64,000 nucleotides of DNA. Source: Solenopsis invicta. Taxonomy: Eukaryota > Arthropoda > Insecta > Hymenoptera > Formicidae. The stretch spans positions 6,601,685-6,665,684 of the forward strand of contig NC_052672.1 in assembly GCF_016802725.1 (NCBI RefSeq), in the 5' to 3' direction. The notes under the pieces are model-generated. The model ran no database searches. It saw nothing but the letters and a program-made list of their open reading frames with translations, and was not told the origin of the DNA. This document shows, in pieces, positions 48,785 through 61,822 of this stretch (its first letter is position 1; each line of letters starts with the position of its first letter). A program made the position numbers and the translations under genes.

Positions 48785-51700
48785 CATAATGGTTCGAATC
48801 GCTAAAGTGAAAGACGGAAAAGTTATATCAGTCAAAGTTCGAAATTTTTGAGTAAAATTGGTTTTTTTCCGAATTTCTTCAATATCTCTGTGTTCTAATA
48901 GCCCACAGAAGATATATACCTTTTATCATGATGTATCGAATTTCTGAACTGAAAAAGGAAAGACTTATATCAGTCAAATTTCGAAATTTTTGAGTAAAAT
49001 TTTTTTGCGAATTTCTCCAATATGTCTGTGTTCTGATAGCCCCGAGAAGAATTCTAACTTTATCATAATGGATCGAATCGCTAAAGTGAAAGACGAAAAA
49101 GTTATATCAGTCAAAGTTCGAAATTTTTGAGTAAAATTGGTTTTTTTCCGAATTTCTTCAATATCTCTGTGTTCTAATAGCCCACAGAAGATATATACCT
49201 TTTATCATGATGTATCGAATTTCTGAACTGAAAAAGGGAAGACTTATATCAGTCAAATTTCGAAATTTTTGAGTAAAATTTTTTTGCGAATTTCTCCAAT
49301 ATCTGTCTGTTCTGATATCCCCGAGAAGAGTTCTAACTTTTATCATAGTGGATCCAATCGCTAAAGTGAAAGACGAAAGTGTTATATCAGTCAAAGTTTG
49401 AAATTTTTGAGTAAAATTGGTTTTTTTCCGAATTTCTTCAATATCTCTGTGTTCTAATAGCCCACAGAAGATATATACCTTTTATCATGATGTATCGAAT
49501 TTCTGAACTGAAAAAGGGAAGACTTATATCAGTCAAATTTCGAAATTTTTGAGTAAAATTTTTTTTGCGAATTTCTCCAATATCTGTCTGTTCTGATATC
49601 CCCGAGAAGAGTTCTAACTTTTATCATGGTGGATCCAATCGCTAAAGTGAAGGACGAAAGAGTTATATCAGTCAAAGTTCGAAATTTTTGAGTAAAATTG
49701 GTTTTTTTCCGAATTTCTTCAATATCTCTGTGTTCTGATAGCCCACAGAAGATATGTACCTTTTATCATGATGTATCGAATTTCTGAACTGAAAAAGGAA
49801 AGACTTATATCAGTCAAATTTCGAAATTTTTGAATGAAATTTTTTTTGCGAATTTCTCCAATATCTCTCTGTTCTGATATCCCCGAGAAGAGTTCTAACC
49901 TTTATCATAGTGGATCCAATCGCTAAAGTGAAATACGAAAGAGTTATATCAGTCAAAGTTCGAAATTTTTGAGTAAAATTGGTTTTTTTCCGAATTTCTT
50001 CGATATCTCTGTGTTCTGATATCCCACAGAAGATATATACCTTTTTTCATGATGTTTCGAATTTCTGAACTGAAAAAGGAAAGACTTATATCAGTCAAAT
50101 TTCGAAATTTTTAGTAAAATGTTTTGTGCGAATTTCTCCAATATCTCTCTGTTCTGATATCCCCGAGAAGAGTTCTAACTTTTATCATAGTGGATCCAAT
50201 CGCTAAAGTGAAAGACGAAAGAGTTATATCAGTCAAAGTTCGAAATTTTTGAGCAAAATTGGTTTTTTTCCTAATTTCTTCAATATCTCTGTGTTCTGAT
50301 AGCCGACAGAAGATATATACCTTTTATCATGATGTATCGAATTTCTGAACTGAAAAAGGGAAGACTTATATCAGTCAAATTTCGAAATTTTTGAGTAAAA
50401 TTTTTTTTGCGAATTTCTCCAATATCTGTCTGTTCTGATATCCCCGAGAAGAGTTCTAACTTTTATCATAGTGGATCCAATCGCTAAAGTGAAAGACGAA
50501 AGTGTTATATCAGTCAAAGTTTGAAGTTTTTGAGTAAAATTGGTTTTTTTCCGAATTTCTTCAATATCTCCGTGTTCTAATAGCCCACAGATGATATATA
50601 CCTTTTATTATGATGTATCGAATTTCTGAACTGAAAAAGGGAAGACTTCTATCAGTCAAATTTCGAAATTTTTGAGTAAAATTTTTTTTGCGAATTTCTC
50701 CAATATCTGTCTGTTCTGATATCCCCGAGAAGAGTTCTAACTTTTATCATCGTGGATCCAATCGCTAAAGTGAAATACGAAAGAGTTATATCAGTCAAAG
50801 TTCGAAATTTTTGAGTAAAATTGGTTTTTTTCCGAATTTCTTCGATATCTCTGTGTTCTGATAGCCCACAGAAGATATATACCTTTTATCATGATGTTTC
50901 GAATTTCTGAACTGAAAAAGGAAAGACTTATATCAGTCAAATTTCGAAATTTTTGAGTAAAATTTTTTGTGCGAATTTCTCCAATATGTCTGTGTTCTGA
51001 TATCCCCGAGGAGAGTTCTAACTTTATCATAATGGATCGAATCGCTAAAGTGAAAGACGAAAAAGTTATATCAGTCAAAGTTCGAAATTTTTGAGTAAAA
51101 TTGGTTTTTTTCCGAATTTCTTCAATATCTCTGTGTTCTAATAGCCCACAGAAGATATATACCTTTTATCATGATGTATCGAATTTCTGAACTGAAAAAG
51201 GGAAGACTTATATCAGTCAAATTTCGAAATTTTTGAGTAAAATTTTTTTTGCGAATTTCTCCAATATCTCTCTGTTCTGATATCCCCGAGAAGAGTTCTA
51301 ACTTTATCATAATGGATCGAATCGCTAAAGTGAAAGACGAAAAAGTTATATCAGTCAAAGTTCGAAATTTTTGAGTAAAATTGGTTTTTTTCCGAATTTC
51401 TTCAATATCTCTGTGTTCTAATAGCCCACAGAAGATATATACCTTTTATCATGATGTATCGAATTTCTGAACTGAAAAAGGAAGACTTATATCAGTCAAA
51501 TTTCGAAATTTTTGAGTAAAATTTTTTTTGCGAATTTCTCCAATATCTGTCTGTTCTGATATCCCCGAGAAGAGTTCTAACTTTTATCATAGTGGATCCA
51601 ATCGCTAAAGTGAAAGACGAAAGTGTTATATCAGTCAAAGTTTGAAATTTTTGAGTAAAATTGGTTTTTTTCCGAATTTCTTCAATATCTCTGTGTTCTA

Positions 51701-51868
51701 ATAGCCCACAGAAGATATATACCTTTTATCATGATGTATCGAATTTCTGAACTGAAAAAGGGAAGACTTATATCAGTCAAATTTCGAAATTTTTGAGTAA
51801 AATTTTTTTTGCGAATTTCTCCAATATCTGTCTGTTCTGATATCCCCGAGAAGAGTTCTAACTTTTAT

Positions 51869-52992
51869 CATGGTGGATCCAATCGCTAAAGTGAAGGACG
51901 AAAGAGTTATATCAGTCAAAGTTCGAAATTTTTGAGTAAAATTGGTTTTTTTCCGAATTTCTTCAATATCTCTGTGTTCTGATAGCCCACAGAAGATATG
52001 TACCTTTTATCATGATGTATCGAATTTCTGAACTGAAAAAGGAAAGACTTATATCAGTCAAATTTCGAAATTTTTGAATGAAATTTTTTTTGCGAATTTC
52101 TCCAATATCTCTCTGTTCTGATATCCCCGAGAAGAGTTCTAACCTTTATCATAGTGGATCCAATCGCTAAAGTGAAATACGAAAGAGTTATATCAGTCAA
52201 AGTTCGAAATTTTTGAGTAAAATTGGTTTTTTTCCGAATTTCTTCGATATCTCTGTGTTTTGATATCCCACAGAAGATATATACCTTTTATCATGATGTT
52301 TCGAATTTCTGAACTGAAAAAGGAAAGACTTATATCAGTCAAATTTCGAAATTTTTGAGTAAAATGTTTTGTGCGAATTTCTCCAATATCTCTCTGTTCT
52401 GATATCCCCGAGAAGAGTTCTAACTTTTATCATAGTGGATCCAATCGCTAAAGTGAAAGACGAAAGCGTTATATCAGTCAAAGTTCGAAATTTTTGAGCA
52501 AAATTGGTTTTTTTCCTAATTTCTTCAATATCTCTGTGTTCTGATAGCCCACAGAAGATATATACCTTTTATCATGATGTATCGAATTTCTGAACTGAAA
52601 AAGGGAAGACTTATATCAGTCAAATTTCGAAATTTTTGAGTAAAATTTTTTTTGCGAATTTCTCCAATATCTGTCTGTTCTGATATCCCCGAGAAGAGTT
52701 CTAACTTTTATCATAGTGGATCCAATCGCTAAAGTGAAAGACGAAAGTGTTATATCAGTCAAAGTTTGAAATTTTTGAGTAAAATTGGTTTTTTTCCGAA
52801 TTTCTTCAATATCTCTGTGTTCTAATAGCCCACAGAAGATATATACCTTTTATCATGATGTATCGAATTTCTGAACTGAAAAAGGGAAGACTTATATCAG
52901 TCAAATTTCGAAATTTTTGAGTAAAATTTTTTTTGCGAATTTCTCCAATATCTGTCTGTTCTGATATCCCCGAGAAGAGTTCTAACTTTTAT
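51869..52992 (+). repeat. Four-dimer HOR copy (a-b-c-d)
   Basis: It is 1,124 bp with all four classes in order. It carries gttttgatatccc in class b and the private gaaagcgtt in class c near 52,466. A second class a start follows at 52,993. Confidence 0.84.
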
Positions 52993-53834
52993 CATGGTGG
53001 ATCCAATCGCTAAAGTGAAGGACGAAAGAGTTATATCAGTCAAAGTTCGAAATTTTTGAGTAAAATTGGTTTTTTTCCGAATTTCTTCAATATCTCTGTG
53101 TTCTGATAGCCCACAGAAGATATGTACCTTTTATCATGATGTATCGAATTTCTGAACTGAAAAAGGAAAGACTTATATCAGTCAAATTTCGAAATTTTTG
53201 AATGAAATTTTTTTTGCGAATTTCTCCAATATCTCTCTGTTCTGATATCCCCGAGAAGAGTTCTAACCTTTATCATAGTGGATCCAATCGCTAAAGTGAA
53301 ATACGAAAGAGTTATATCAGTCAAAGTTCGAAATTTTTGAGTAAAATTGGTTTTTTTCCGAATTTCTTCGATATCTCTGTGTTCTGATATCCCACAGAAG
53401 ATATATACCTTTTATCATGATGTTTCGAATTTCTGAACTGAAAAAGGAAAGACTTATATCAGTCAAATTTCGAAATTTTTAGTAAAATGTTTTGTGCGAA
53501 TTTCTCCAATATCTCTCTGTTCTGATATCCCCGAGAAGAGTTCTAACTTTTATCATAGTGGATCCAATCGCTAAAGTGAAAGGCGAAAGAGTTATATCAG
53601 TCAAAGTTCGAAATTTTTGAGCAAAATTGGTTTTTTTCCTAATTTCTTCAATATCTCTGTGTTCTGATAGCCCACAGAAGATATATACCTTTTATCATGA
53701 TGTTTCGAATTTCTGAACTGAAAAAGGAAAGACTTATATCAGTCAAATTTCGAAATTTTTGAGTAAAATTTTTTTTGCGAATTTCTCCAATATCTCTCTG
53801 TTCTGATATCCCCGAGAAGAGTTCTAACTTTTAT

Positions 53835-54114
53835 CATAGTGGATCCAATCGCTAAAGTGAAAGACGAAAGAGTTATATCAGTCAAAGTTCGAAATTTTTG
53901 AGTAAAATTGGTTTTTTTCCGAATTTCTTCAATATCTCTGTGTTCTGATAGCCCACAGAAGATATATACCTTTTATCATGATGTTTCGAATTTCTGAACT
54001 GAAAAAGGAAAGACTTATATCAGTCAAATTTCGAAATTTTTGAGTAAAATTTTTTGTGCGAATTTCTCCAATATGTCTGTGTTCTGATAGCCCCGAGAAG
54101 AGTTCTAACTATAT
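53835..54114 (+). repeat. Full-length relative of the 276-bp short dimer
   Basis: This 280-bp dimer has the same gtctgtgttctgatag and ctaactatatcataatgg end, and the same next monomer A (aaagtaaaagacgg, gttatttcag) as the short-dimer haplotype, but its monomer B keeps ggaaagacttatatcag. It is either the ancestral state or a copy whose deletion was removed by exchange. The next monomer carries the private gaatcggtaaag. Confidence 0.8.
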
Positions 54115-55237
54115 CATAATGGATCGAATCGGTAAAGTAAAAGACGGAAAAGTTATTTCAGTCAAAGTTCGAAATTTTTGAGTAAAATTGGTTTTTTTCC
54201 GAATTTCTTCAATATCTCTGTGTTCTAATAGCCCACAGAAGATATATACCTTTTATCGTGATGTTTCGAATTTCTGAACTGAAAAAGGAAAGACTTATAT
54301 CAGTCAAATTTCGAAATTTTTGAGTAAAATTTTTTGTGCGAATTTCTCCAATATCTCTGTGTTCTGATAGCCCCAAAAAGAGTTCTAACTTTATCATAAT
54401 GGTTCGAATCGCTAAAGTGAAAGACGGAAAAGTTATATCAGTCAAAGTTCGAAATTTTTGAGTAAAATTGGTTTTTTTCCGAATTTCTTCAATATCTCTG
54501 TGTTCTAATAGCCCACAGAAGATATATACCTTTTATCATGATGTATCGAATTTCTGAACTGAAAAAGGAAAGACTTATATCAGTCAAATTTCGAAATTTT
54601 TGAGTAAAATTTTTTTTGCGAATTTCTCCAATATCTGTCTGTTCTGATATCCCCGAGAAGAGTTCTAACTTTTATCATAGTGGATCCAATCGCTAAAGTG
54701 AAAGACGAAAGTGTTATATCAGTCAAAGTTTGAAATTTTTGAGTAAAATTGGTTTTTTTCCGAATTTCTTCAATATCTCTGTGTTCTAATAGCCCACAGA
54801 AGATATATACCTTTTATCATGATGTATCGAATTTCTGAACTGAAAAAGGGAAGACTTATATCAGTCAAATTTCGAAATTTTTGAGTAAAATTTTTTTTGC
54901 GAATTTCTCCAATATCTGTCTGTTCTGATATCCCCGAGAAGAGTTCTAACTTTTATCATGGTGGATCCAATCGCTAAAGTGAAGGACGAAAGAGTTATAT
55001 CAGTCAAAGTTCGAAATTTTTGAGTAAAATTGGTTTTTTTCCGAATTTCTTCAATATCTCTGTGTTCTGATAGCCCACAGGAGATATATACCTTTTATCA
55101 TGATGTTTCGAATTTCTGAACTGAAAAAGGAAAGACTTATATCAGTCAAATTTCGAAATTTTTGAGTGAAATTTTTTTTGCGAATTTCTCCAATATCTCT
55201 CTGTTCTGATATCCGCGAGAAGAGTTCTAACTTTTAT

Positions 55238-55378
55238 CATAGTGGATCCAATCGCTAAAGTGAAAGACGAAAGAGTTATATCAGTCAAAGTTCGAAATTT
55301 TTGAGTAAAATTGGTTTTTTTCCGAATTTCTTCAATATCTCTGTGTTCTGATAGCCCCAAAAAGAGTTCTAACTTTAT
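55238..55378 (+). repeat. Hybrid A/B single monomer, register break 3
   Basis: This 141-bp unit has the same structure and left neighbour as the one at 48,644, at a distance of 6,594 bp. Nearby class E marks lie at a slightly different spacing (47,897 and 54,209 regions, 6,312 bp), so one extra dimer entered between them. A private change, cccacaggagat, lies upstream near 55,079. Confidence 0.87.
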
Positions 55379-58300
55379 CATAATGGTTCGAATCGCTAAA
55401 GTGAAAGACGGAAAAGTTATATCAGTCAAAGTTCGAAATTTTTGAGTAAAATTGGTTTTTTTCCGAATTTCTTCAATATCTCTGTGTTCTAATAGCCCAC
55501 AGAAGATATATACCTTTTATCACGATGTATCGAATTTCTGAACTGAAAAAGGAAAGACTTATATCAGTCAAATTTCGAAATTTTTGAGTAAAATTTTTTT
55601 TGCGAATTTCTCCAATATGTCTGTGTTCTGATAGCCCCGAGAAGAATTCTAACTTTATCATAATGGATCGAATCGCTAAAGTGAAAGACGAAAAAGTTAT
55701 ATCAGTCAAAGTTCGAAATTTTTGAGTAAAATTGGTTTTTTTCCGAATTTCTTCAATATCTCTGTGTTCTAATAGCCCACAGAAGATATATACCTTTTAT
55801 CATGATGTATCGAATTTCTGAACTGAAAAAGGAAGACTTATATCAGTCAAATTTCGAAATTTTTGAGTAAAATTTTTTTGCGAATTTCTCCAATATCTGT
55901 CTGTTCTGATATCCCCGAGAAGAGTTCTAACTTTTATCATGGTGGATCCAATCGCTAAAGTGAAGGACGAAAGAGTTATATCAGTCAAAGTTCGAAATTT
56001 TTGAGTAAAATTGGTTTTTTTCCGAATTTCTTCAATATCTCCGTGTTCTAATAGCCCACAGATGATATATACCTTTTATTATGATGTATCGAATTTCTGA
56101 ACTGAAAAAGGGAAGACTTCTATCAGTCAAATTTCGAAATTTTTGAGTAAAATTTTTTTTGCGAATTTCTCCAATATCTGTCTGTTCTGATATCCCCGAG
56201 AAGAGTTCTAACTTTTATCATCGTGGATCCAATCGCTAAAGTGAAATACGAAAGAGTTATATCAGTCAAAGTTCGAAATTTTTGAGTAAAATTGGTTTTT
56301 TTCCGAATTTCTTCGATATCTCTGTGTTCTGATAGCCCACAGAAGATATATACCTTTTACATGATGTTTCGAATTTCTGAACTGAAAAAGGGAAGACTTA
56401 TATCAGTCAAATTTCGAAATTTTTAGTAAAATGTTTTGTGCGAATTTCTCCAATATCTCTCTGTTCTGATATCCCGGAGAAGAGTTCTAACTTTTATCAT
56501 AGTGGATCCAATCGCTAAAGTGAAAGACGAAAGAGTTATATCAGTCAAAGTTCGAAATTTTTGAGAAAAATTGGTTTTTTTCCGAATTTCTTCAATATCT
56601 CTGTGTTCTGATAGCCCACAGAAGATATGTACCTTTTATCATGATGTATCGAATTTCTGAACTGAAAATGGAAAGACTTATATCAGTCAAATTTCGAAAT
56701 TTTTGAGTAAAATTTTTTGTGCGAATTTCTCTAATATGTCTGTGTTCTGATAGCCCCGAGAAGAGTTCTAACTTTATCATAATGGATCGAATCGCTAAAG
56801 TGAAAGACGAAAAAGTTATATCAGTCAAAGTTCGAAATTTTTGAGTCAAATTGGTTTTTTTCCGAATTTCTTCAATATCTCTGTGTTCTGATAGCCCACA
56901 GAAGATATATACCTTTTATCATGATGTTTCGAATTTCTGAACTGAAAAAGGAAAGACTTATATCAGTCAAATTTCGAAATTTTTGAGTAAAATTTTTTGT
57001 GCGAATTTCTCCAATATGTCTGTGTTCTGATATCCCCGAGGAGAGTTCTAACTTTATCATAATGGATCGAATCGCTAAAGTGAAAGACGAAAAAGTTATA
57101 TCAGTCAAAGTTCGAAATTTTTGAGTAAAATTGGTTTTTTTCCGAATTTCTTCAATATCTCTGTGTTCTAATAGCCCACAGAAGATATATACCTTTTATC
57201 ATGATGTATCGAATTTCTGAACTGAAAAAGGAAAGACTTATATCAGTCAAATTTCGAAATTTTTGAGTAAAATTTTTTTTGCGAATTTCTCCAATATCTG
57301 TCTGTTCTGATATCCCCGAGAAGAGTTCTAACTTTTATCATAGTGGATCCAATCGCTAAAGTGAAAGACGAAAGAGTTATATCAGTCAAAGTTCGAAATT
57401 TTTGAGTAAAATTGGTTTTTTTCCGAATTTCTTCAATATCTCTGTGATCTAATAGCCCACAGAAGATATATACCTTTTATCATGATGTATCGAATTTCTG
57501 AACTGAAAAAGGAAAGACTTATATCAGTCAAATTTCGAAATTTTTGAGTAAAATTTTTTTTGCGAATTTCTCCAATATCTGTCTGTTCTGATATCCCCGA
57601 GAAGAGTTCTAACTTTTATCATCGTGGATCCAATCGCTAAAGTGAAAGACGAAAGAGTTATATCAGTCAAAGTTCGAAATTTTTGAGTAAAATTGGTTTT
57701 TTTCCGAATTTCTTCGATATCTCTGTGTTCTGATATCCCACAGAAGATATATACCTTTTATCATGATGTTTCGAATTTCTGAACTGAAAAAGGAAAGACT
57801 TATATCAGTCAAATTTCGAAATCTTTGAGTAAAATTTTTTGTGCGAATTTCTCCAATATCTCTCTGTTCTGACATCCCCGAGAAGAGTTCTAACTTTTAT
57901 CATAGTGGATCCAATCGCTAAAGTGAAAGACGAAAGAGTTATATCAGTCAAAGTTCGAAATTTTTGAGCAAAATTGGTTTTTTTCCTAATTTCTTCAATA
58001 TCTCTGTGTTCTGATAGCCCACAGAAGATATATACCTTTTATCATGATGTATCGAATTTCTGAACTGAAAAAGGGAAGACTTATATCAGTCAAATTTCGA
58101 AATTTTTGAGTAAAATTTTTTTTGCGAATTTCTCCAATATCTGTCTGTTCTGATATCCCCGAGAAGAGTTCTAACTTTTATCATAGTGGATCCAATCGCT
58201 AAAGTGAAAGACGAAAGTGTTATATCAGTCAAAGTTCGAAATTTTTGAGTAAAATTGGTTTTTTTCCGAATTTCTTCAATATCTCTGTGTTCTAATAGCC

Positions 58301-61300
58301 CACAGAAGATATATACCTTTTATCATGATGTATCGAATTTCTGAACTGAAAAAGGGAAGACTTATATCAGTCAAATTTCGAAATTTTTGAGTAAAATTTT
58401 TTGTGCGAATTTCTCCAATATCTCTGTGTTCTGATAGCCCCAAAAAGAGTTCTAACTTTATCATAATGGTTCGAATCGCTAAAGTGAAAGACGAAAAAGT
58501 TATATCAGTCAAAGTTCGAAATTTTTGAGTAAAATTGGTTTTTTTCCGAATTTCTTCAATATCTCTGTGTTCTGATAGCCCACAGAAGATATGTACCTTT
58601 TATCATGATGTATCGAATTTCTGAACTGAAAAAGGAAAGACTTATATCAGTCAAATTTCGAAATTTTTGAGTAAAATTTTTTTTGCGAATTTCTCCAATA
58701 TCTGTCTGTTCTGATATCCCCGAGAAGAGTTCTAACTTTTATCATAGTGGATCCAATCGCTAAAGTGAAAGACGAAAGAGTTATATCAGTCAAAGTTCGA
58801 AATTTTTGAGTAAAATTGGTTTTTTTCCGAATTTCTTCAATATCTCTGTGATCTAATAGCCCACAGAAGATATATACCTTTTATCATGATGTATCGAATT
58901 TCTGAACTGAAAAAGGAAGACTTATATCAGTCAAATTTCGAAATTTTTGAGTAAAATTTTTTTTGCGAATTTCTCCAATATCTGTCTGTTCTGATATCCC
59001 CGAGAAGAGTTCTAACTTTTATCATCGTGGATCCAATCGCTAAAGTGAAAGACGAAAGAGTTATATCAGTCAAAGTTCGAAATTTTTGAGTAAAATTGGT
59101 TTTTTTCCGAATTTCTTCAATATCACTGTGTTCTGATATCCCACAGAAGATATATACCTTTTATCATGATGTTTCGAATTTCTGAACTGAAAAAGGAAAG
59201 ACTTATATCAGTCAAATTTCGAAATTTTTAGTAAAATGTTTTGTGCGAATTTCTCCAATATCTCTCTGTTCTGATATCCCCGAGAAGAGTTCTAACTTTT
59301 ATCATAGTGGATCCAATCGCTAAAGTGAAAGACGAAATAGTTATATCAGTCAAAGTTCGAAATTTTTGAGCAAAATTGGTTTTTTTCCTAATTTCTTCAA
59401 TATCTCTGTGTTCTGATAGCCCACAGAAGATATATACCTTTTATCATGATGTATCGAATTTCTGAACTGAAAAAGGGAAGACTTCTATCAGTCAAATTTC
59501 GAAATTTTTGAGTAAAATTTTTTTTGCGAATTTCTCCAATATCTGTCTGTTCTGATATCCCCGAGAAGAGTTCTAACTTTTATCATCGTGGATCCAATCG
59601 CTAAAGTGAAATACGAAAGAGTTATATCAGTCAAAGTTCGAAATTTTTGAGTAAAATTGGTTTTTTTCCGAATTTCTTCGATATCTCTGTGTTCTGATAG
59701 CCCACAGAAGATATATACCTTTTACATGATGTTTCGAATTTCTGAACTGAAAAAGGGAAGACTTATATCAGTCAAATTTCGAAATTTTTAGTAAAATGTT
59801 TTGTGCGAATTTCTCCAATATCTCTCTGTTCTGATATCCCGGAGAAGAGTTCTAACTTTTATCATAGTGGATCCAATCGCTAAAGTGAAAGACGAAAGAG
59901 TTATATCAGTCAAAGTTCGAAATTTTTGAGTAAAATTGGTTTTTTTCCGAATTTCTTCAATATCTCTGTGTTCTGATAGCCCACAGAAGATATGTACCTT
60001 TTATCATGATGTATCGAATTTCTGAACTGAAAAAGGAAAGACTTATATCAGTCAAATTTCGAAATTTTTGAATGAAATTTTTTTTGCGAATTTCTCCAAT
60101 ATCTCTCTGTTCTGATATCCCCGAGAAGAGTTCTAACCTTTATCATAGTGGATCCAATCGCTAAAGTGAAATACGAAAGAGTTATATCAGTCAAAGTTCG
60201 AAATTTTTGAGTAAAATTGGTTTTTTTCCGAATTTCTTCGATATCTCTGTGTTTTGATATCCCACAGAAGATATATACCTTTTATCATGATGTTTCGAAT
60301 TTCTGAACTGAAAAAGGAAAGACTTATATCAGTCAAATTTCGAAATTTTTAGTAAAATGTTTTGTGCGAATTTCTCCAATATCTCTCTGTTCTGATATCC
60401 CCGAGAAGAGTTCTAACTTTTATCATAGTGGATCCAATCGCTAAAGTGAAAGACGAAAGAGTTATATCAGTCAAAGTTCGAAATTTTTGAGCAAAATTGG
60501 TTTTTTTCCTAATTTCTTCAATATCTCTGTGTTCTGATAGCCCACAGAAGATATATACCTTTTATCATGATGTATCGAATTTCTGAACTGAAAAAGGAAA
60601 GACTTATATCAGTCAAATTTCGAAATTTTTGAGTAAAATTTTTTTTGCGAATTTCTCCAATATCTGTCTGTTCTGATATCCCCGAGAAGAGTTCTAACTT
60701 TTATCATAGTGGATCCAATCGCTAAAGTGAAAGACGAAAGAGTTATATCAGTCAAAGTTTGAAATTTTTGAGTAAAATTGGTTTTTTTCCGAATTTCTTC
60801 AATATCTCTGTGTTCTAATAGCCCACAGAAGATATATACCTTTTATCATGATGTATCGAATTTCTGAACTGAAAAAGGAAAGACTTATATCAGTCAAATT
60901 TCGAAATTTTTGAGTAAAATTTTTTTTGCGAATTTCTCCAATATCTGTCTGTTCTGATATCCCCGAGAAGAGTTCTAACTTTTATCATAGTGGATCCAAT
61001 CGCTAAAGTGAAGGACGAAAGAGTTATATCAGTCAAAGTTCGAAATTTTTGAGTAAAATTGGTTTTTTTCCGAATTTCTTCAATATCTCTGTGTTCTGAT
61101 AGCCCACAGAAGATATGTACCTTTTATCATGATGTATCGAATTTCTGAACTGAAAAAGGAAAGACTTATATCAGTCAAATTTCGAAATTTTTGAGTAAAA
61201 TTTTTTTTGCGAATTTCTCCAATATCTCTCTGTTCTGATATCCCCGAGAAGAGTTCTAACCTTTATCATAGTGGATCCAATCGCTAAAGTGAAATACGAA

Positions 61301-61546
61301 AGAGTTATATCAGTCAAAGTTCGAAATTTTTGAGTAAAATTGGTTTTTTTCCGAATTTCTTCGATATCTCTGTGTTCTGATATCCCACAGAAGATATATA
61401 CCTTTTATCATGATGTTTCGAATTTCTGAACTGAAAAAGGAAAGACTTATATCAGTCAAATTTCGAAATTTTTAGTAAAATGTTTTGTGCGAATTTCTCC
61501 AATATCTCTCTGTTCTGATATCCCCGAGAAGAGTTCTAACTTTTAT

Positions 61547-61822
61547 CATAGTGGATCCAATCGCTAAAGTGAAAGACGAAAGGGTTATATCAGTCAAAGT
61601 TCGAAATTTTTGAGTAAAATTGGTTTTTTTCCGAATTTCTTCAATATCTCTGTGTTCTGATAGCCCACAGAAGATATATACCTTTTATCATGATGTTTCG
61701 AATTTCTGAACTGAAAAAGGAAAGATATCAGTCAAATTTCGAAATTTTTGAGTAAAATTTTTTGTGCGAATTTCTCCAATATGTCTGTGTTCTGATAGCC
61801 CCGAGAAGAGTTCTAACTATAT
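61547..61822 (+). repeat. 276-bp short dimer, copy at 61.5 kb
   Basis: It has the same ggaaagatatcag deletion and linked downstream marks as the other seven copies. The class E section is short here: by about 62.1 kb the array is back in class d (gaaagtg, agtttgaaat) and then class a at about 62.39 kb. Confidence 0.85.

Larger units (their letters stand above)
50500..60000 (+). repeat. Mosaic section with scrambled, dispersed duplications
   Basis: Here the four-dimer order is often broken and rare variants pair at several different spacings. The ccgtgttctaatag, gatgatatat and ttattatgatg set occurs at 50,570 and 56,041 (5,471 bp). ccccgaggagagttc occurs near 51,004 and 57,034 (6,030 bp). tttacatgatg with cccggagaag occurs at 56,356 and 59,721 (3,365 bp). 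tctgtgatctaatag occurs at 57,441 and 58,845 (1,404 bp). The catcgtgg dimer start is concentrated here (50.75, 56.22, 57.62, 59.03 and 59.59 kb) and is otherwise seen only at base 1. Ordinary HOR sequence also lies within (51,869-54,000). Confidence 0.75.

Noticed and set aside
48548..48835. Longer 95-codon versions of the same frame (also near 5,509, 50,791 and 55,142)
   Set aside because: They arise where hybrid monomers or a cttcgatatc or ttctccaatatc variant removes the usual stop. The length comes from repeat rearrangement, not from coding selection.
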